Origin: Deltaproteobacteria bacterium HGW-Deltaproteobacteria-13
Lineage (GTDB): Bacteria > Desulfobacterota > Syntrophia > Syntrophales > Smithellaceae
Direction: 5' to 3'
DNA: 33,607 nt
NCBI GenBank assembly: GCA_002840555.1
Contig: PHBJ01000005.1
Location: 1-33,607, forward strand
Shown here: positions 7,077 to 15,658 of the stretch, piece by piece
Layout of the letters: each line of letters opens with the position of its first letter
Numbering within the stretch: position 1 is the stretch's first letter
Made by a program: the position numbers and the translations under genes
Notes under the pieces: model-generated
The model's database searches: none
What the model was told of the DNA's origin: nothing
Seen by the model: the letters and a program-made list of their open reading frames with translations, nothing else

Positions 7077-9458
7077 CTATTTTCCCAAAATCAGTTCCAC
7101 AATCTTCGGAACAATTTCCTTGGCGGTTTTGCCCACTTCCAATGTAGGTCCCACGCAGGATGGACAACCGTATGCGCACGGACATTTTTCGATAAGGCTC
7201 AACGCCGCTGAAAGGAGATTGGCGTGTTCCCGGTAGAGCAATTCGGAAAAGCCGATGCCGCCGGGATAGGAATCAAAAATAAAAATGGTCGGATCGAACT
7301 CATCAATGCGGGCGGCTTCTTTGTTATCCGTTATAGCCGGTTTACCGTCATTGAAAGATGCGATGACGCGCCCGGTTTTCCCCTGGCTGACAAACCATTC
7401 ACCGCTTTTATCTCCTAAAGACCGGTCAATGTCATGCGTATCGGCCATGAGAAACATGGCGGACAAATGCTGCAGCGTATAAGCCAGCGCCGAAAGGCCG
7501 TCAATAATTTCCGCGGCGGTGAAGTTAAGTTTGCGCAGACGGTCGCGGGGAATGGTAAACCAGTAGCTCGTGGTGTGCATATCTTTTTCCGGCAGATTGA
7601 CATCACCGTAACCCAGATTCTCCGACGTGTAGAATTTTATCTTTTTATAGCCGACCACCTTGCGCACGACCTGAACTTCGCCATGCTCCACAATCGCTCC
7701 GGCATCCCGATGATTTTCAAAAGAGTCGATGACCCGCACGTTCGTATAGGTCATGGCGTCGGTGTAATAATCCGTATCGACCTTGCGCACGTAAGCTTTC
7801 TTCCTTTCCAGATCGAGTTTGTCCACATGATACTGCTCGGAGGCCAGCATATAAATGGCTCCATCGTGCACAGCGGTGAAGGCGCTGTCCCAATCGACTT
7901 CGGCAATAACCTTGTGGTTGCCCGCGTCGGTGGTATCGACCACGACAACATTTTCGGGATTGATCGCCCGGAGGCTTACCTCATCCGCCGGATAACTTTC
8001 CGCCGCCCAGTGCCAGCGGTCGTTCGAGCGGTGCAGCACGCCTTTTTCTTCCAGATACACCAGGAATTCTTCCAGATTCTCGCCGCCGAATTCCTCTCCT
8101 TTTTCAAAAGGCAGTTCAAAAGCCGCGCTCTTAATGTGATGCAGCAGGATCAGCAGATTGTCGGGATTGATGCGGCAGTGCTCCGGCGACAGCGCGAAGA
8201 AGTAATCGGGGTTTTCCATGATGAACTGATCCAGCGGATTGCTCCGCGCGATAAGAATTGCTAAAGAATGCCCCGAACGCCTGCCCGCGCGTCCGGCCTG
8301 CTGCCAGGTGCTGGCAATCGAACCGGGATAGCCGGCCATGATACAGGCTTCCAGATTGCCGATATCAATGCCCAGTTCCAGAGCATTGGTGCTGATCACG
8401 CCCATGACGTCGCGCGAGCGCAGGCCGCTTTCGATTTCGCGGCGCAGATTCGGAAGATAGCCGCCGCGATAGCCGGTAACAAAATGATCATCGACCGGTC
8501 TTGTTTTTACAAATTTATCTTTCAGGTATTTGGTCAGAACCTCAACATTCAGGCGGCTGGTGGCAAAAACAATGGTCTGAATATTGTTTTCGATCAGGTC
8601 GGAAGCGATCTTGCGCGCGGGTGTCATCGCGCTCTGGCGGATACCCAATTCGCGGTTGACGATAGGCGGGTTATAAAGAATAAATGTTTTGGCCGCCGTG
8701 GGTGCGCCGCTCTTATCCAGCAGGGCCACGGGCCGTTCCAGAATTTTTTCCGCATGTTCGCGCGGATTGGCGACCGTTGCCGAACAGCAGACAAAAACGG
8801 GATTGGCGCCATAAAAACGGCAGATCCGAATGAGTCTGCGAATGACATTGGCAAAGTGTGAACCGAAAATCCCGCGGTAAATATGCAGTTCGTCAATGAC
8901 AATGTATTTTAAATTCATAAAGAGCTTTTGCCACTTGGTGTGATGCGGCAAAATACCGGCGTGCAGCATGTCAGGGTTCGTTACCACAATGTGTCCCTGC
9001 CTGCGTATCGCCTGACGGGCATCGTCGGGCGTGTCGCCGTCATAGGTAAATGTTTTGATATCAGCTTTGAGGTCGCTAATCAGGCTGTGGACTTCATGCA
9101 TCTGATCCTGGGCCAGCGCCTTGGTGGGAAAAAGATAGAGGGCACGTGTTTCCGGTTCCTCCAGAATACTTTGCAGCACGGGCAGATTATAACAAAGGGT
9201 CTTGCCGCTCGCGGTGGGCGTCACCAGCACGACATCCTGGCCATTGCGGACAAATCGCACCGCCTGTGCCTGATGCTTGTAGAGCCTTTCCATGCCGCGC
9301 TTTTGTAAAACCGAAACCAACCGGGGATCCACCCATGAGGGGTAGTCTTCCCAGTCCCCCGCCCTGGCGGCAATTTCAACAACCGCCGCAGCGTTGTTAT
9401 TGAAACTTTTATTTTTCTTTAAGCGGGCGATCCATTCATCTAATGTCAGTTTAGCCAT
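7077..9458 (-). CDS. mrfA: MrfA-like (YprA) DEAD/DEAH-box DNA helicase with DUF1998 zinc-binding domain
   Basis: This 793-residue superfamily-2 helicase has Walker A TPTASGKT (80-87), DEAH-type box DELH (189-192), motif III SAT, and motif VI QQAGRAGRR in the second RecA domain. The C-terminal MrfA/DUF1998 region ends with four cysteines, C759, C761, C765 and C768 (CPCAYGCPSC), matching the metal-binding cysteines of B. subtilis MrfA. The family unwinds DNA 3'-5' in a UvrA-independent excision repair pathway for mitomycin adducts. The start is supported by AAGGGGAATT before the ATG. The long open frames on the opposite strand are shadows of this gene. Transcription probably continues into the mrfB-like gene. 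Confidence 0.92.
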   Translation of the reverse strand: MAKLTLDEWIARLKKNKSFNNNAAAVVEIAARAGDWEDYPSWVDPRLVSVLQKRGMERLYKHQAQAVRFVRNGQDVVLVTPTASGKTLCYNLPVLQSILEEPETRALYLFPTKALAQDQMHEVHSLISDLKADIKTFTYDGDTPDDARQAIRRQGHIVVTNPDMLHAGILPHHTKWQKLFMNLKYIVIDELHIYRGIFGSHFANVIRRLIRICRFYGANPVFVCCSATVANPREHAEKILERPVALLDKSGAPTAAKTFILYNPPIVNRELGIRQSAMTPARKIASDLIENNIQTIVFATSRLNVEVLTKYLKDKFVKTRPVDDHFVTGYRGGYLPNLRREIESGLRSRDVMGVISTNALELGIDIGNLEACIMAGYPGSIASTWQQAGRAGRRSGHSLAILIARSNPLDQFIMENPDYFFALSPEHCRINPDNLLILLHHIKSAAFELPFEKGEEFGGENLEEFLVYLEEKGVLHRSNDRWHWAAESYPADEVSLRAINPENVVVVDTTDAGNHKVIAEVDWDSAFTAVHDGAIYMLASEQYHVDKLDLERKKAYVRKVDTDYYTDAMTYTNVRVIDSFENHRDAGAIVEHGEVQVVRKVVGYKKIKFYTSENLGYGDVNLPEKDMHTTSYWFTIPRDRLRKLNFTAAEIIDGLSALAYTLQHLSAMFLMADTHDIDRSLGDKSGEWFVSQGKTGRVIASFNDGKPAITDNKEAARIDEFDPTIFIFDSYPGGIGFSELLYREHANLLSAALSLIEKCPCAYGCPSCVGPTLEVGKTAKEIVPKIVELILGK

Positions 9459-9807
9459 AATTCCCCTTATATCTTGTCATCCGGGAATGCATTATAGATA
9501 AAAAAAGAAATATCACAACAGAGAATTATAAAGAGCCTTTCAACAATTATATTGATGAGTTACTTCCTTGCGGTATCGATCTGTAAAAAAGATCGCCCTT
9601 TCTGCCCTTGCTTGACATGCAGGATCATTTCAATAAGAAAAAATATTACGGAAGTTATCTATTATTTTGAAACGCAAAGACGGCTCTCTTGAAAACCGCG
9701 AAACGATGATTAGTTTATAATTAAGGGACCATGACATTGCGGGGTCAAGCAGCGATTGGATATGATTAAAACAGCAAAGTCAGGAAGACGAAAGGAGGAA
9801 ATGAATT
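9459..9807. other. Intergenic region between mrfA-like and atpI-like genes
   Basis: This 349-base divergent region has no convincing gene. It holds a small hairpin (CGATCT-N7-AGATCG, 9575-9593), an isolated TTGACA near 9610 with only a poor -10 partner, and the AAAGGAGG ribosome binding site for the gene starting at 9808. No riboswitch could be matched. Confidence 0.5.
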
Positions 9808-10038
9808 ATGTCAATCATCGTCCGTAAGAGACGCCCGTTAACCTCCGATTCCTTCCGTGTAATAATCATGTTATCGGCCTGGGGCTTCGCGCTTGTCATT
9901 ACTTCTTTTCTGTTTCTCTGGCTGGGCCATCTTCTGGACGAATGGCTGGGCACCGGCCCGAAATTCATGCTGGGTTTGTTTTTGCTGGGCATCATAGGCA
10001 ACTTTATAGCAATATATCTTGAGAAGCGTAGGGAATAA
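9808..10038 (+). CDS. AtpI/AtpZ-like ATP synthase accessory membrane protein
   Basis: This 76-residue protein has two transmembrane helices (about 20-41 and 51-70). The connecting segment WLGHLLDEWLGTGPKFMLGLF is typical of the AtpI/AtpZ family: glycine-rich turns and an acidic residue between helices. Family members help assemble the F0 c-ring or carry Mg2+/Ca2+ near the ATP synthase. AAAGGAGG lies ten bases before the ATG. No atp structural gene follows within the window, so it is an orphan copy here. A 5'-truncated, nearly identical copy lies at 11198-11347. Confidence 0.8.
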   Translation: MSIIVRKRRPLTSDSFRVIIMLSAWGFALVITSFLFLWLGHLLDEWLGTGPKFMLGLFLLGIIGNFIAIYLEKRRE

Positions 10039-10217
10039 CCTAAGATCATTTACGACTGAATTTCGTTAGTTTTTATTTCCCATTGAGTTCGGCCGCGACC
10101 GCACCCGAACCCAATTGAAACATGCAAATAGCCATTCCCGGAATTCCGGCACGAGAACGCTCTTCCTAACCCGCCTGGACTGAAAGATAGTAACGCTATG
10201 TATAAACGCATTAAAGT

Positions 10218-10255
10218 AAAGCCAGAAGAAATTAATGTCATCTGCCTCTGGCTTT
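10218..10255 (-). terminator. Possible terminator after the outer-membrane barrel gene
   Basis: A nine-base perfect stem (AAAGCCAGA / TCTGGCTTT) with a 20-base loop lies 23 bases past the leftward stop codon and is followed on that strand by TTTACTTTAA. The long loop and broken T tract make it a moderate candidate. Confidence 0.45.
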
Positions 10256-10277
10256 ATTTAATACTTTTTCTATTCGT

Positions 10278-10907
10278 CTAAAAAGTGTATCTCAACCCGA
10301 AATAGACATTATGCGAACCGAATGTAGCCTTGGAACCTTCTAAATCGAGTTCTGGTGTAGCAAAGTACCTGTATTTTAAATCTAAGCTCAAATTTTGATT
10401 AATGGCATATGCCAAGCCAGCTCCCACCTGATAAGCAAAGATTGTGTCATTGAAACTATCAGTACCGCTGCCATTTCGTTGGTCAACATCCACTTTAACA
10501 TAGGCTACGCCAATTCCACCACTTATATACGGTGTCACTGGACTACTGTTTACAAAATCAATGTATCCGTTTACCAAGCCCGACAAGGCTGATGTGTTGC
10601 CTGATATAGAACCACCTCCGCAGCCACCTCCGTCACAAACGGTAGCCTTATCCATACTATTCCTCTGATATCCGATTTCTCCTTCCATCCTGAACATTCC
10701 AAAGTTGTACCCGCCGGCAAGAACACTTGCAATGCCAACAGTGTATTCTATTTTTCCTTTTACGCCATTATCTGTCAAATCACTCTCCGTCAAGTATGTG
10801 CCACCCAAGAGAGCGCTCATGTATGGCCCTTTTGTCGCACCGAAAGAAATCACTGGAATCATCAACAACATGAATAAACCGACAGAAACTGAAAAAGTCT
10901 TTTTCAT
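10278..10907 (-). CDS. Outer-membrane beta-barrel protein (OmpA/OmpW-like)
   Basis: This 209-residue protein begins with a signal peptide (MKKTFSVSVGLFMLLMIPVISFG, cleaved near ATKG). The rest has alternating amphipathic strands separated by Gly/Asn/Asp loops, including ISGGIGVAYVKVDV, YQVGAGLAYAINQ and LSLDLKYRYF, and ends in YFGLRYTF with the terminal Phe that the BAM machinery recognises. This predicts an eight-stranded barrel in the outer membrane. A loop contains CDGGGCGGGS, possibly disulphide-linked. The start at 10907 is preferred because GGAGG (10913-10917) lies five bases before it; an in-frame ATG four codons upstream overlaps that site. Ligand and function are unknown. Confidence 0.85.
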   Translation of the reverse strand: MKKTFSVSVGLFMLLMIPVISFGATKGPYMSALLGGTYLTESDLTDNGVKGKIEYTVGIASVLAGGYNFGMFRMEGEIGYQRNSMDKATVCDGGGCGGGSISGNTSALSGLVNGYIDFVNSSPVTPYISGGIGVAYVKVDVDQRNGSGTDSFNDTIFAYQVGAGLAYAINQNLSLDLKYRYFATPELDLEGSKATFGSHNVYFGLRYTF

Positions 10908-11197
10908 AACTACCTCCATTGTTTAGTTTGATTTTATAAAGATGATTCTGAAACGTTTATGACCATACACTTTTAATTTTGAATTTCAATAACTATTTCA
11001 CAATCGAATTTTATCATAAAAAAATATTACCCAAGAGGCAGGTAAAAAAGTAATCGTTGCCAATTTAAATATTGCATGAACGGATATAATTAGAAAAAAT
11101 ATGTTACAGGAAGTTAGCTATGATCCTGACTCTCATTGCAATGAAGTGTCAGGCCCCCGGAATTCCGATATTATGGTAATAAATATTAACGGTCTTT

Positions 11198-11347
11198 TTC
11201 ATATCGGCCTGGGGATTCGCGCTGGTGATTACTTCCTTTTTGTTTCTCTGGCTGGGTCACCTTCTGGATGAATGGCTGGGCACCGGCCCGAAATTCATGC
11301 TGGGTTTGTTTTTGCTGGGCATCATAGGCAACTTTATAGCAATATAT
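11198..11347 (+). pseudogene. 5'-truncated duplicate of the AtpI-like gene
   Basis: These 150 bases repeat the stretch at about 9877-10020. The last 78 or so bases (from GAATGGCTGGGCACC to GCAATATAT) are identical, and earlier ones differ mostly at third codon positions. The frame stays open (SAWGFALVITSFLF...) and runs on into unrelated residues to a stop near 11395, but the first 20 or so codons are missing: going upstream the frame meets TAA without an ATG/GTG/TTG start and ribosome binding site. It is read as a remnant of a tandem or ectopic partial duplication. Confidence 0.8.
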
Positions 11348-11429
11348 CGCCGGCCGAATTATCCCAAAAGCGAAGCGACATGGGAATATCCCTGATCGTC
11401 TCAATAATTAAGTCTTAGGCTCCCTGACT

Positions 11430-11536
11430 TCACAAAAGAAGTATCTCCACCTCTTCCCGTATTTTCTTCGCGATATTTTCCACAGTCTTCAATTCCTTCG
11501 TATGCTGTTGTTTGCGATGCCGTAACCCGTTTTCAT
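11430..11536 (-). pseudogene. Decayed short reading frame downstream of mvhD-like gene
   Basis: An ATG overlaps the mvhD-like stop (TAGGATGAAA), as expected for a coupled next gene, but this frame stops after 15 codons. A one-base shift near the fourth codon would open a 30-plus-residue helical frame (RHRKQQHTKELKTVENIAKKI) to a TGA at 11430. It may be a frameshifted remnant of the gene that once followed mvhD. Family not recognised. Confidence 0.3.
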
Positions 11537-11537
11537 C

Positions 11538-11975
11538 CTAAAGTTTCTTCACCAGCTTGCCGGCAGGCCCCAGCGCCTTGACCTTGGCCGTCACGCCTTT
11601 GATGACCTTTGCGAATCTGTCGCCTTCGGAGGCGGAAACCCAGGTAAACATGGTTCTGTCGCCTTCCACACCGATGTAATTCAGGAAACTTTTTAACACC
11701 GCAAACTTGCGGCGCGCAACTAAATTTCCGGATATATAGTGGCATTCACCCGGATGACAACCGGAAACCAGAACGCCGTCGGCTCCTTCCTGAAGGGCCT
11801 TGACGATATAAAAAGGATTTATTCTGCCCGTGCAGGGAACACGGATAATGCGCACATTCGGCGGATACTGAATTCTGCTGATACCCGCCAGATCCGCTCC
11901 CGCGTAAGTACACCAGTTACAAACGACGGCGACAATTTTCGGTTCCCATTCTTTATTTGCTAAATTTTCAATCAT
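11538..11975 (-). CDS. mvhD: MvhD-like hydrogenase/heterodisulfide-reductase iron-sulfur subunit
   Basis: This 145-residue protein belongs to the F420-non-reducing hydrogenase delta-subunit family, a [2Fe-2S] protein that passes electrons from a hydrogenase or formate dehydrogenase to HdrA in flavin-based bifurcation. Conserved cysteines are visible: C19-x2-C22 (VVCNWCTYAGADLAG), C48 (RVPCTGR), and C73 and C78 (SGCHPGECHY). The start at 11975 is chosen because GGAG (11981-11984) lies six bases upstream; an ATG five codons earlier overlaps that site. MvhD normally sits next to hdrA; none is adjacent here, so it is an orphan in this window. A promoter lies at 12016-12044. Confidence 0.88.
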   Translation of the reverse strand: MIENLANKEWEPKIVAVVCNWCTYAGADLAGISRIQYPPNVRIIRVPCTGRINPFYIVKALQEGADGVLVSGCHPGECHYISGNLVARRKFAVLKSFLNYIGVEGDRTMFTWVSASEGDRFAKVIKGVTAKVKALGPAGKLVKKL

Positions 11976-12015
11976 ATATTCTCCTTCCATTGGATAATCA
12001 TCATCCTGCTGTGGC

Positions 12016-12044
12016 GCTAATATATGATCAAAATGAATATGTCA
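12016..12044 (-). promoter_or_regulatory. Sigma-70-type promoter for the mvhD-like gene
   Basis: On the minus strand TTGACA (12044-12039), a 17-base spacer and TATTAG (12021-12016) lie about 40 bases upstream of the start at 11975. Confidence 0.6.
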
Positions 12045-12170
12045 AATTACTAAAAGGAATACTTTCCGATGTATTATTCCAAGCCCGGCCTGCCCCAAAT
12101 AATTGTATTATATGTTATTTTAGCGTTTAGCTTTTTTGATTATTACGAGAAATATTGAATTAGCTCATAG

Positions 12171-13331
12171 TTACAAAACGAATATAGAAATAGCGGCCCC
12201 TATTGGCACTATATACAAAATATTTACTTTGCGAAGCAAAGCGGTTAACGCAGCAAGGCATAAAAGAATCCTTACAATGTCCCACGGAACGGCTATTGTG
12301 AATTTGATACAAACATATAAGAGTAATCCTACGAAGGAAGCGAATATCCCCTCTATAGCTTTTTTGAAATATATCGAATTTTTCAGCCTATCAAAGAAAG
12401 GTGCGACTGTGATCACCATAAAAAATGAAGGCGTAAATATAGCTATTGTTGCCACAAGTGCACCTAGTATTCCAGAAACCATATAGCCTACAAAGGTTGC
12501 CGTAATGATAATAGGGCCTGGTGTTATCTGACCAAGGGCTATCCCGTCCATAAAAGTCTTACTGTCCAGCCATCCCCTGTTATTGACAACTTCGTGAAGC
12601 ATGAGTGGAAGAGACGCAAATCCTCCTCCAAAGGCAAAGAGGTCTATCTTGAGCATGACAACCGCCAAATTAAAAAGAATAGAACTTAGTAAATAGAGAC
12701 CTGTAAGGCAGATAAGAAAAGAGACTAAGAGACCAATGATTTGCATGGTGTTCTGTGGTGTTTCTTTTGTTTCGGAAGTAAATGTGGTGCTTGTTGAAGC
12801 TGCTACTTTTAAAAATAACATACCGATGATGCCAGCCCCAATAATAACCATAAACGGGCTTAAACCGAACCATAATGAAATGGCAGCGAGCAGAGCAATG
12901 AGAATGTTCTTATAATTGTTTACGATGTCCTTTCCAAATAAATATGTTGCGTTAATAATGATTGCAACGACTATTACCTGAAGGCCATTAAACAAAGAGA
13001 TGAACTTGGGAAGGTTGTTGAATCGGGCATATAAGACAGAGAGAAGCAACATGAAAATAAAAGCTGGCAATCCAAAACCAATATAGGCAGTCAATGCTCC
13101 GGATATTCCCCGAACTCTGAGCCCCACATAGGCAGCCGTCTGGATGGCTGTAGCGCCTGGTATGGACTGGCAGAGAGCGACACCATTTTTAAAATCGTTT
13201 TTATCAAGCCATTGATTGCGCTCGGTGGAAAGTTCTCTGATATGCGCAATCATTGCGGGACCGCCAAAAGCCGTTAATCCAAGCCTGAAGAAGGAACCGA
13301 AAAGATCTTTTATTGCCAATGTCCTATTCAT
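12171..13331 (-). CDS. chrA: ChrA-type chromate/anion transporter (CHR family)
   Basis: This 386-residue inner-membrane protein is a full-length two-domain CHR transporter. Each half starts with the family signature: FGGPAMIAH near residue 22 and FGGGFASLPLM near 233, and each has the QSIPGA / QITPGP motif (ALCQSIPGATA and ALGQITPGPII). About ten membrane helices are visible. Family members export chromate, but many homologues have other or unknown anion substrates. The start is 10 bases after the stop of the ABC permease gene, so it is probably the last gene of the ECF sigma-factor operon. That context points to envelope or metal stress rather than chromate alone (inference). Confidence 0.88.
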   Translation of the reverse strand: MNRTLAIKDLFGSFFRLGLTAFGGPAMIAHIRELSTERNQWLDKNDFKNGVALCQSIPGATAIQTAAYVGLRVRGISGALTAYIGFGLPAFIFMLLLSVLYARFNNLPKFISLFNGLQVIVVAIIINATYLFGKDIVNNYKNILIALLAAISLWFGLSPFMVIIGAGIIGMLFLKVAASTSTTFTSETKETPQNTMQIIGLLVSFLICLTGLYLLSSILFNLAVVMLKIDLFAFGGGFASLPLMLHEVVNNRGWLDSKTFMDGIALGQITPGPIIITATFVGYMVSGILGALVATIAIFTPSFFMVITVAPFFDRLKNSIYFKKAIEGIFASFVGLLLYVCIKFTIAVPWDIVRILLCLAALTALLRKVNILYIVPIGAAISIFVL

Positions 13332-13341
13332 AAATAAGTTT

Positions 13342-14580
13342 CTACAGACGCCTTAATATATCTACCGGTTTCATTTTAGACATTCGTCTGCCCATGAAAT
13401 AGCTTGCCAGTCCTCCCGCAAAAAGAGACAAGACCAGCGCCGCCGCCATCAAACCTGCGGAAAAACTTACCGGCAGTCGAATCGTTTTGACTGCTGTTGC
13501 CGCATCCTTGGCAAAAGCCGGTGTTAGATTAAGTTCCCACGGCGTTGATACAGGAATGGAAAGATAGCCCAGCAAATAAGAAATCAAGTATCCAGCAGCA
13601 ATGCCGGCAACACCTCCCATTACGGATTGCAAAAAAGTCTCGCCCATTAATTGTTTTTGCACGTCAGAGTTCGTCCAGCCGACAGCCTTCAGAATACCGA
13701 TTTCGCGGGAGCGTTCCACCAGATTTCCGATCATGGTTTTGATAATCAGAAAAAAAGCTCCGGCTAAGGCAACCAAAGATACTACTAAGGAAAACTGGCT
13801 GGAAATTTGTGACATTCCGCCCATGAGTTCGAGGAAAGAGTCAGAACTTGTAACAGTTATGCCAGAAAGTGTTTTGGATATTTGTCTTTTGATTTCGTCA
13901 ATCTGGGCTGGATTTTTCATATGGAGATAGACGGTATTTATATTTCCGGTGGTTCCTGCTAAAAGGGATTGTGCATCTGCCAGAGGAAGATAGATATTAG
14001 CGGAAGCAACCTGTGATCCTTCCTTAATCTCCAAGAGGCCAACAACATTAAAAGAGTGTCCGCCTATCATAATTGTGTCTTTAAGTTTAACCTTATGAAA
14101 TTTGGCAAAATGCTTTTCGAGAACGGCTTCTCCTGTTTTTGCAGGGAAACGTCCTTGCGCCAGCCAATCTTTAACTTTAATCGGCCCCAAGCTGGGCGCA
14201 GTCAGGTCAACTCCCATTATAGTTTTAAAGCCGCCCTTCTCAAATTCCCAGAGCAGCAGAGAGGTGGCCATAGCATCTATGCCGGAAATGGTTTTTAACT
14301 TCTCCATGTCTTGCGAAGAAAGAATTTGATTGGAGAAAGGCAAGCGGATACCGCGCATAGATGCTGGTGCCTGTGCCGCATCCAAAGAGCGTTTTTCTGC
14401 TCGCTGAACAACAATATCTGCTCCGATGTTTTTGAAAGGCAAACTTATTGCCTTCTGATAGGCATCAGACACCGCATTAATAGAAACGAACAGGGCAATA
14501 CCCACGGCAATCCCTAAAACATTCACCAATGTGCGGTGGCGATGATGGCGAATTTCCTTCCATATGTAGATATAATTCAT
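13342..14580 (-). CDS. MacB/FtsX-type ABC transporter permease (second of two)
   Basis: This 412-residue permease has the FtsX layout: an N-terminal helix (about 18-37), a large periplasmic MacB-like domain (about 40-260), then three helices in the C-terminal half. The segment GNLVERSREIGILKAVGWTNSDV is the cytoplasmic coupling region of this family. Such permeases drive mechanotransmission or lipoprotein/peptide export rather than classical import. The ATG at 14580 overlaps the preceding stop (ATGA), so translation is coupled; a longer frame starting 21 codons upstream is unlikely. It resembles the permease at 15651-16901, suggesting that the two form a heterodimer with the ATPase between them. 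Confidence 0.87.
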   Translation of the reverse strand: MNYIYIWKEIRHHRHRTLVNVLGIAVGIALFVSINAVSDAYQKAISLPFKNIGADIVVQRAEKRSLDAAQAPASMRGIRLPFSNQILSSQDMEKLKTISGIDAMATSLLLWEFEKGGFKTIMGVDLTAPSLGPIKVKDWLAQGRFPAKTGEAVLEKHFAKFHKVKLKDTIMIGGHSFNVVGLLEIKEGSQVASANIYLPLADAQSLLAGTTGNINTVYLHMKNPAQIDEIKRQISKTLSGITVTSSDSFLELMGGMSQISSQFSLVVSLVALAGAFFLIIKTMIGNLVERSREIGILKAVGWTNSDVQKQLMGETFLQSVMGGVAGIAAGYLISYLLGYLSIPVSTPWELNLTPAFAKDAATAVKTIRLPVSFSAGLMAAALVLSLFAGGLASYFMGRRMSKMKPVDILRRL

Positions 14581-14993
14581 ATGCCCCTCATTTGTTTTTG
14601 TGTCACTTGATTCAATGCAGCACGCAAATCGTCCATCTTCCATTTTCCTTGAAAAAACTCAGGACCCGATCCGGTAGGAAAACCGCTAAACAAGATTTCT
14701 TTTCCTTTAATCGAAACAGTGTTTTTCCCTGCGATCCAGATCATCAACGGAATATGCTGATGAATCCCTTTTTTGGACATGAACCGTTCTCCTTCAGGAC
14801 TGTCAAAATCGTATCGGAAAACAGTGATCTTGTCCTTGTATTGGGCACAGATTGTGTCAATTTCTTTCAGCGTAGACTGAAGTGGCCCGTGGTTCATATA
14901 AAGGATTTCCACGGAAACCTTCTGCGCGGCAAATGCGGTAAGAACAAATGTGAAAATTATTAAAACTATAAAACTAATGACAATCTTTTTCAT
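14577..14993 (-). CDS. Exported thioredoxin-fold protein without CXXC
   Basis: This 138-residue protein has a signal peptide (about residues 1-22, ending TAFAAQ). The mature part looks like a thioredoxin fold: strand VSVEILYMN, then HGPLQSTLKEIDTIC where an active-site CXXC would be, strand KITVFRYDFDS, a cis-proline-like segment IHQHIPLMIWIAGK, and a C-terminal helix KMDDLRAALNQ. The usual redox pair is absent (NHGP in its place), so a thiol-disulphide activity is unlikely; a binding or substrate-presenting role for the flanking ABC system is possible. It overlaps both neighbours by 4 bases. Family assignment is by pattern only. Confidence 0.65.
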   Translation of the reverse strand: MKKIVISFIVLIIFTFVLTAFAAQKVSVEILYMNHGPLQSTLKEIDTICAQYKDKITVFRYDFDSPEGERFMSKKGIHQHIPLMIWIAGKNTVSIKGKEILFSGFPTGSGPEFFQGKWKMDDLRAALNQVTQKQMRGI

Positions 14994-15658
14994 TTCATTA
15001 CCTCCCCGTCCTGCATACGGATAACTCTATCGGCTGTTTTGGCTAATTCCGGTTCATGTGTAACCATTAGCATGGTCATACCCTGTTTTTTATGCAATTC
15101 ACTTAGAATTGCCATAATGGCATCACCTGTGGCGGAATCCAGATTGCCGGTCGGCTCATCGGCAAAAACTATTTTGGGATGATTGGCCAGGGCTCTGGCA
15201 ATGGCTACGCGCTGTTTTTCCCCGCCGGAGAGTGCCGCAGGCAAATGTTCAATCCTAGGTCCCATCTCCATTTGTTCGAGTAGCTCAATGGCTCGTTTGC
15301 GGCGCTGATCATTCGACATCTTAATGGGAAAGAGCGGCAGCGCTACGTTTTCCCATGCCGAAAGTGTCGGTATCAGATTAAAGGATTGAAAGATAAAACC
15401 TACATACTCCCTGCGGAATAAAGCCAATTCTTCTTCTGTTGCGCCGGTAATATCTTTACTGTTAAGCGTAACCTGTCCTTTGGTTGGCTTCTCCAGCCCT
15501 GATAACAAAGAGAGTAGTGTTGTCTTCCCGCACCCTGATTTACCGACAAGGGAAACAAATTCACCTTCCTTAACATTCAAAGATACGTCTTTAACGACTT
15601 CTAAGTTGCTATATTTTTTGGATAGGTTAACACCCATCAAAATATCACCATTATTCAT
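14990..15658 (-). CDS. ABC transporter ATPase, LolD/MacB type
   Basis: This 222-residue ATPase has Walker A GKSGCGKTT (39-47), Q-loop in FIFQSFNLIP, signature LSGGEKQR (143-150), Walker B IVFADEPTGNLDS with D167/E168, and H-loop H201. The TGNLD and FQSFNL motifs place it in the MacB/LolD/FtsE branch that pairs with FtsX-type permeases, which flank it on both sides. The ATG at 15658 follows GGAGG and overlaps the end of the upstream permease by 8 bases. An upstream in-frame extension to 15724 lies inside that permease gene and is rejected as the start. Confidence 0.92.
   Translation of the reverse strand: MNNGDILMGVNLSKKYSNLEVVKDVSLNVKEGEFVSLVGKSGCGKTTLLSLLSGLEKPTKGQVTLNSKDITGATEEELALFRREYVGFIFQSFNLIPTLSAWENVALPLFPIKMSNDQRRKRAIELLEQMEMGPRIEHLPAALSGGEKQRVAIARALANHPKIVFADEPTGNLDSATGDAIMAILSELHKKQGMTMLMVTHEPELAKTADRVIRMQDGEVMK

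Noticed and set aside
7434-8264. 276-residue open frame on the plus strand
   Set aside because: Antisense to the MrfA-like helicase, whose motifs are unambiguous.
9660-9760. Cyclic-di-GMP (GEMM-like) riboswitch, suggested by ACGCAAAG
   Set aside because: The remaining conserved GEMM elements and pairing stems could not be found.
10137-10153. GGAATTCCGGCACGAG resembles a cDNA cloning adaptor
   Set aside because: It differs by one base from the usual adaptor and is embedded in ordinary sequence without a vector; likely chance.
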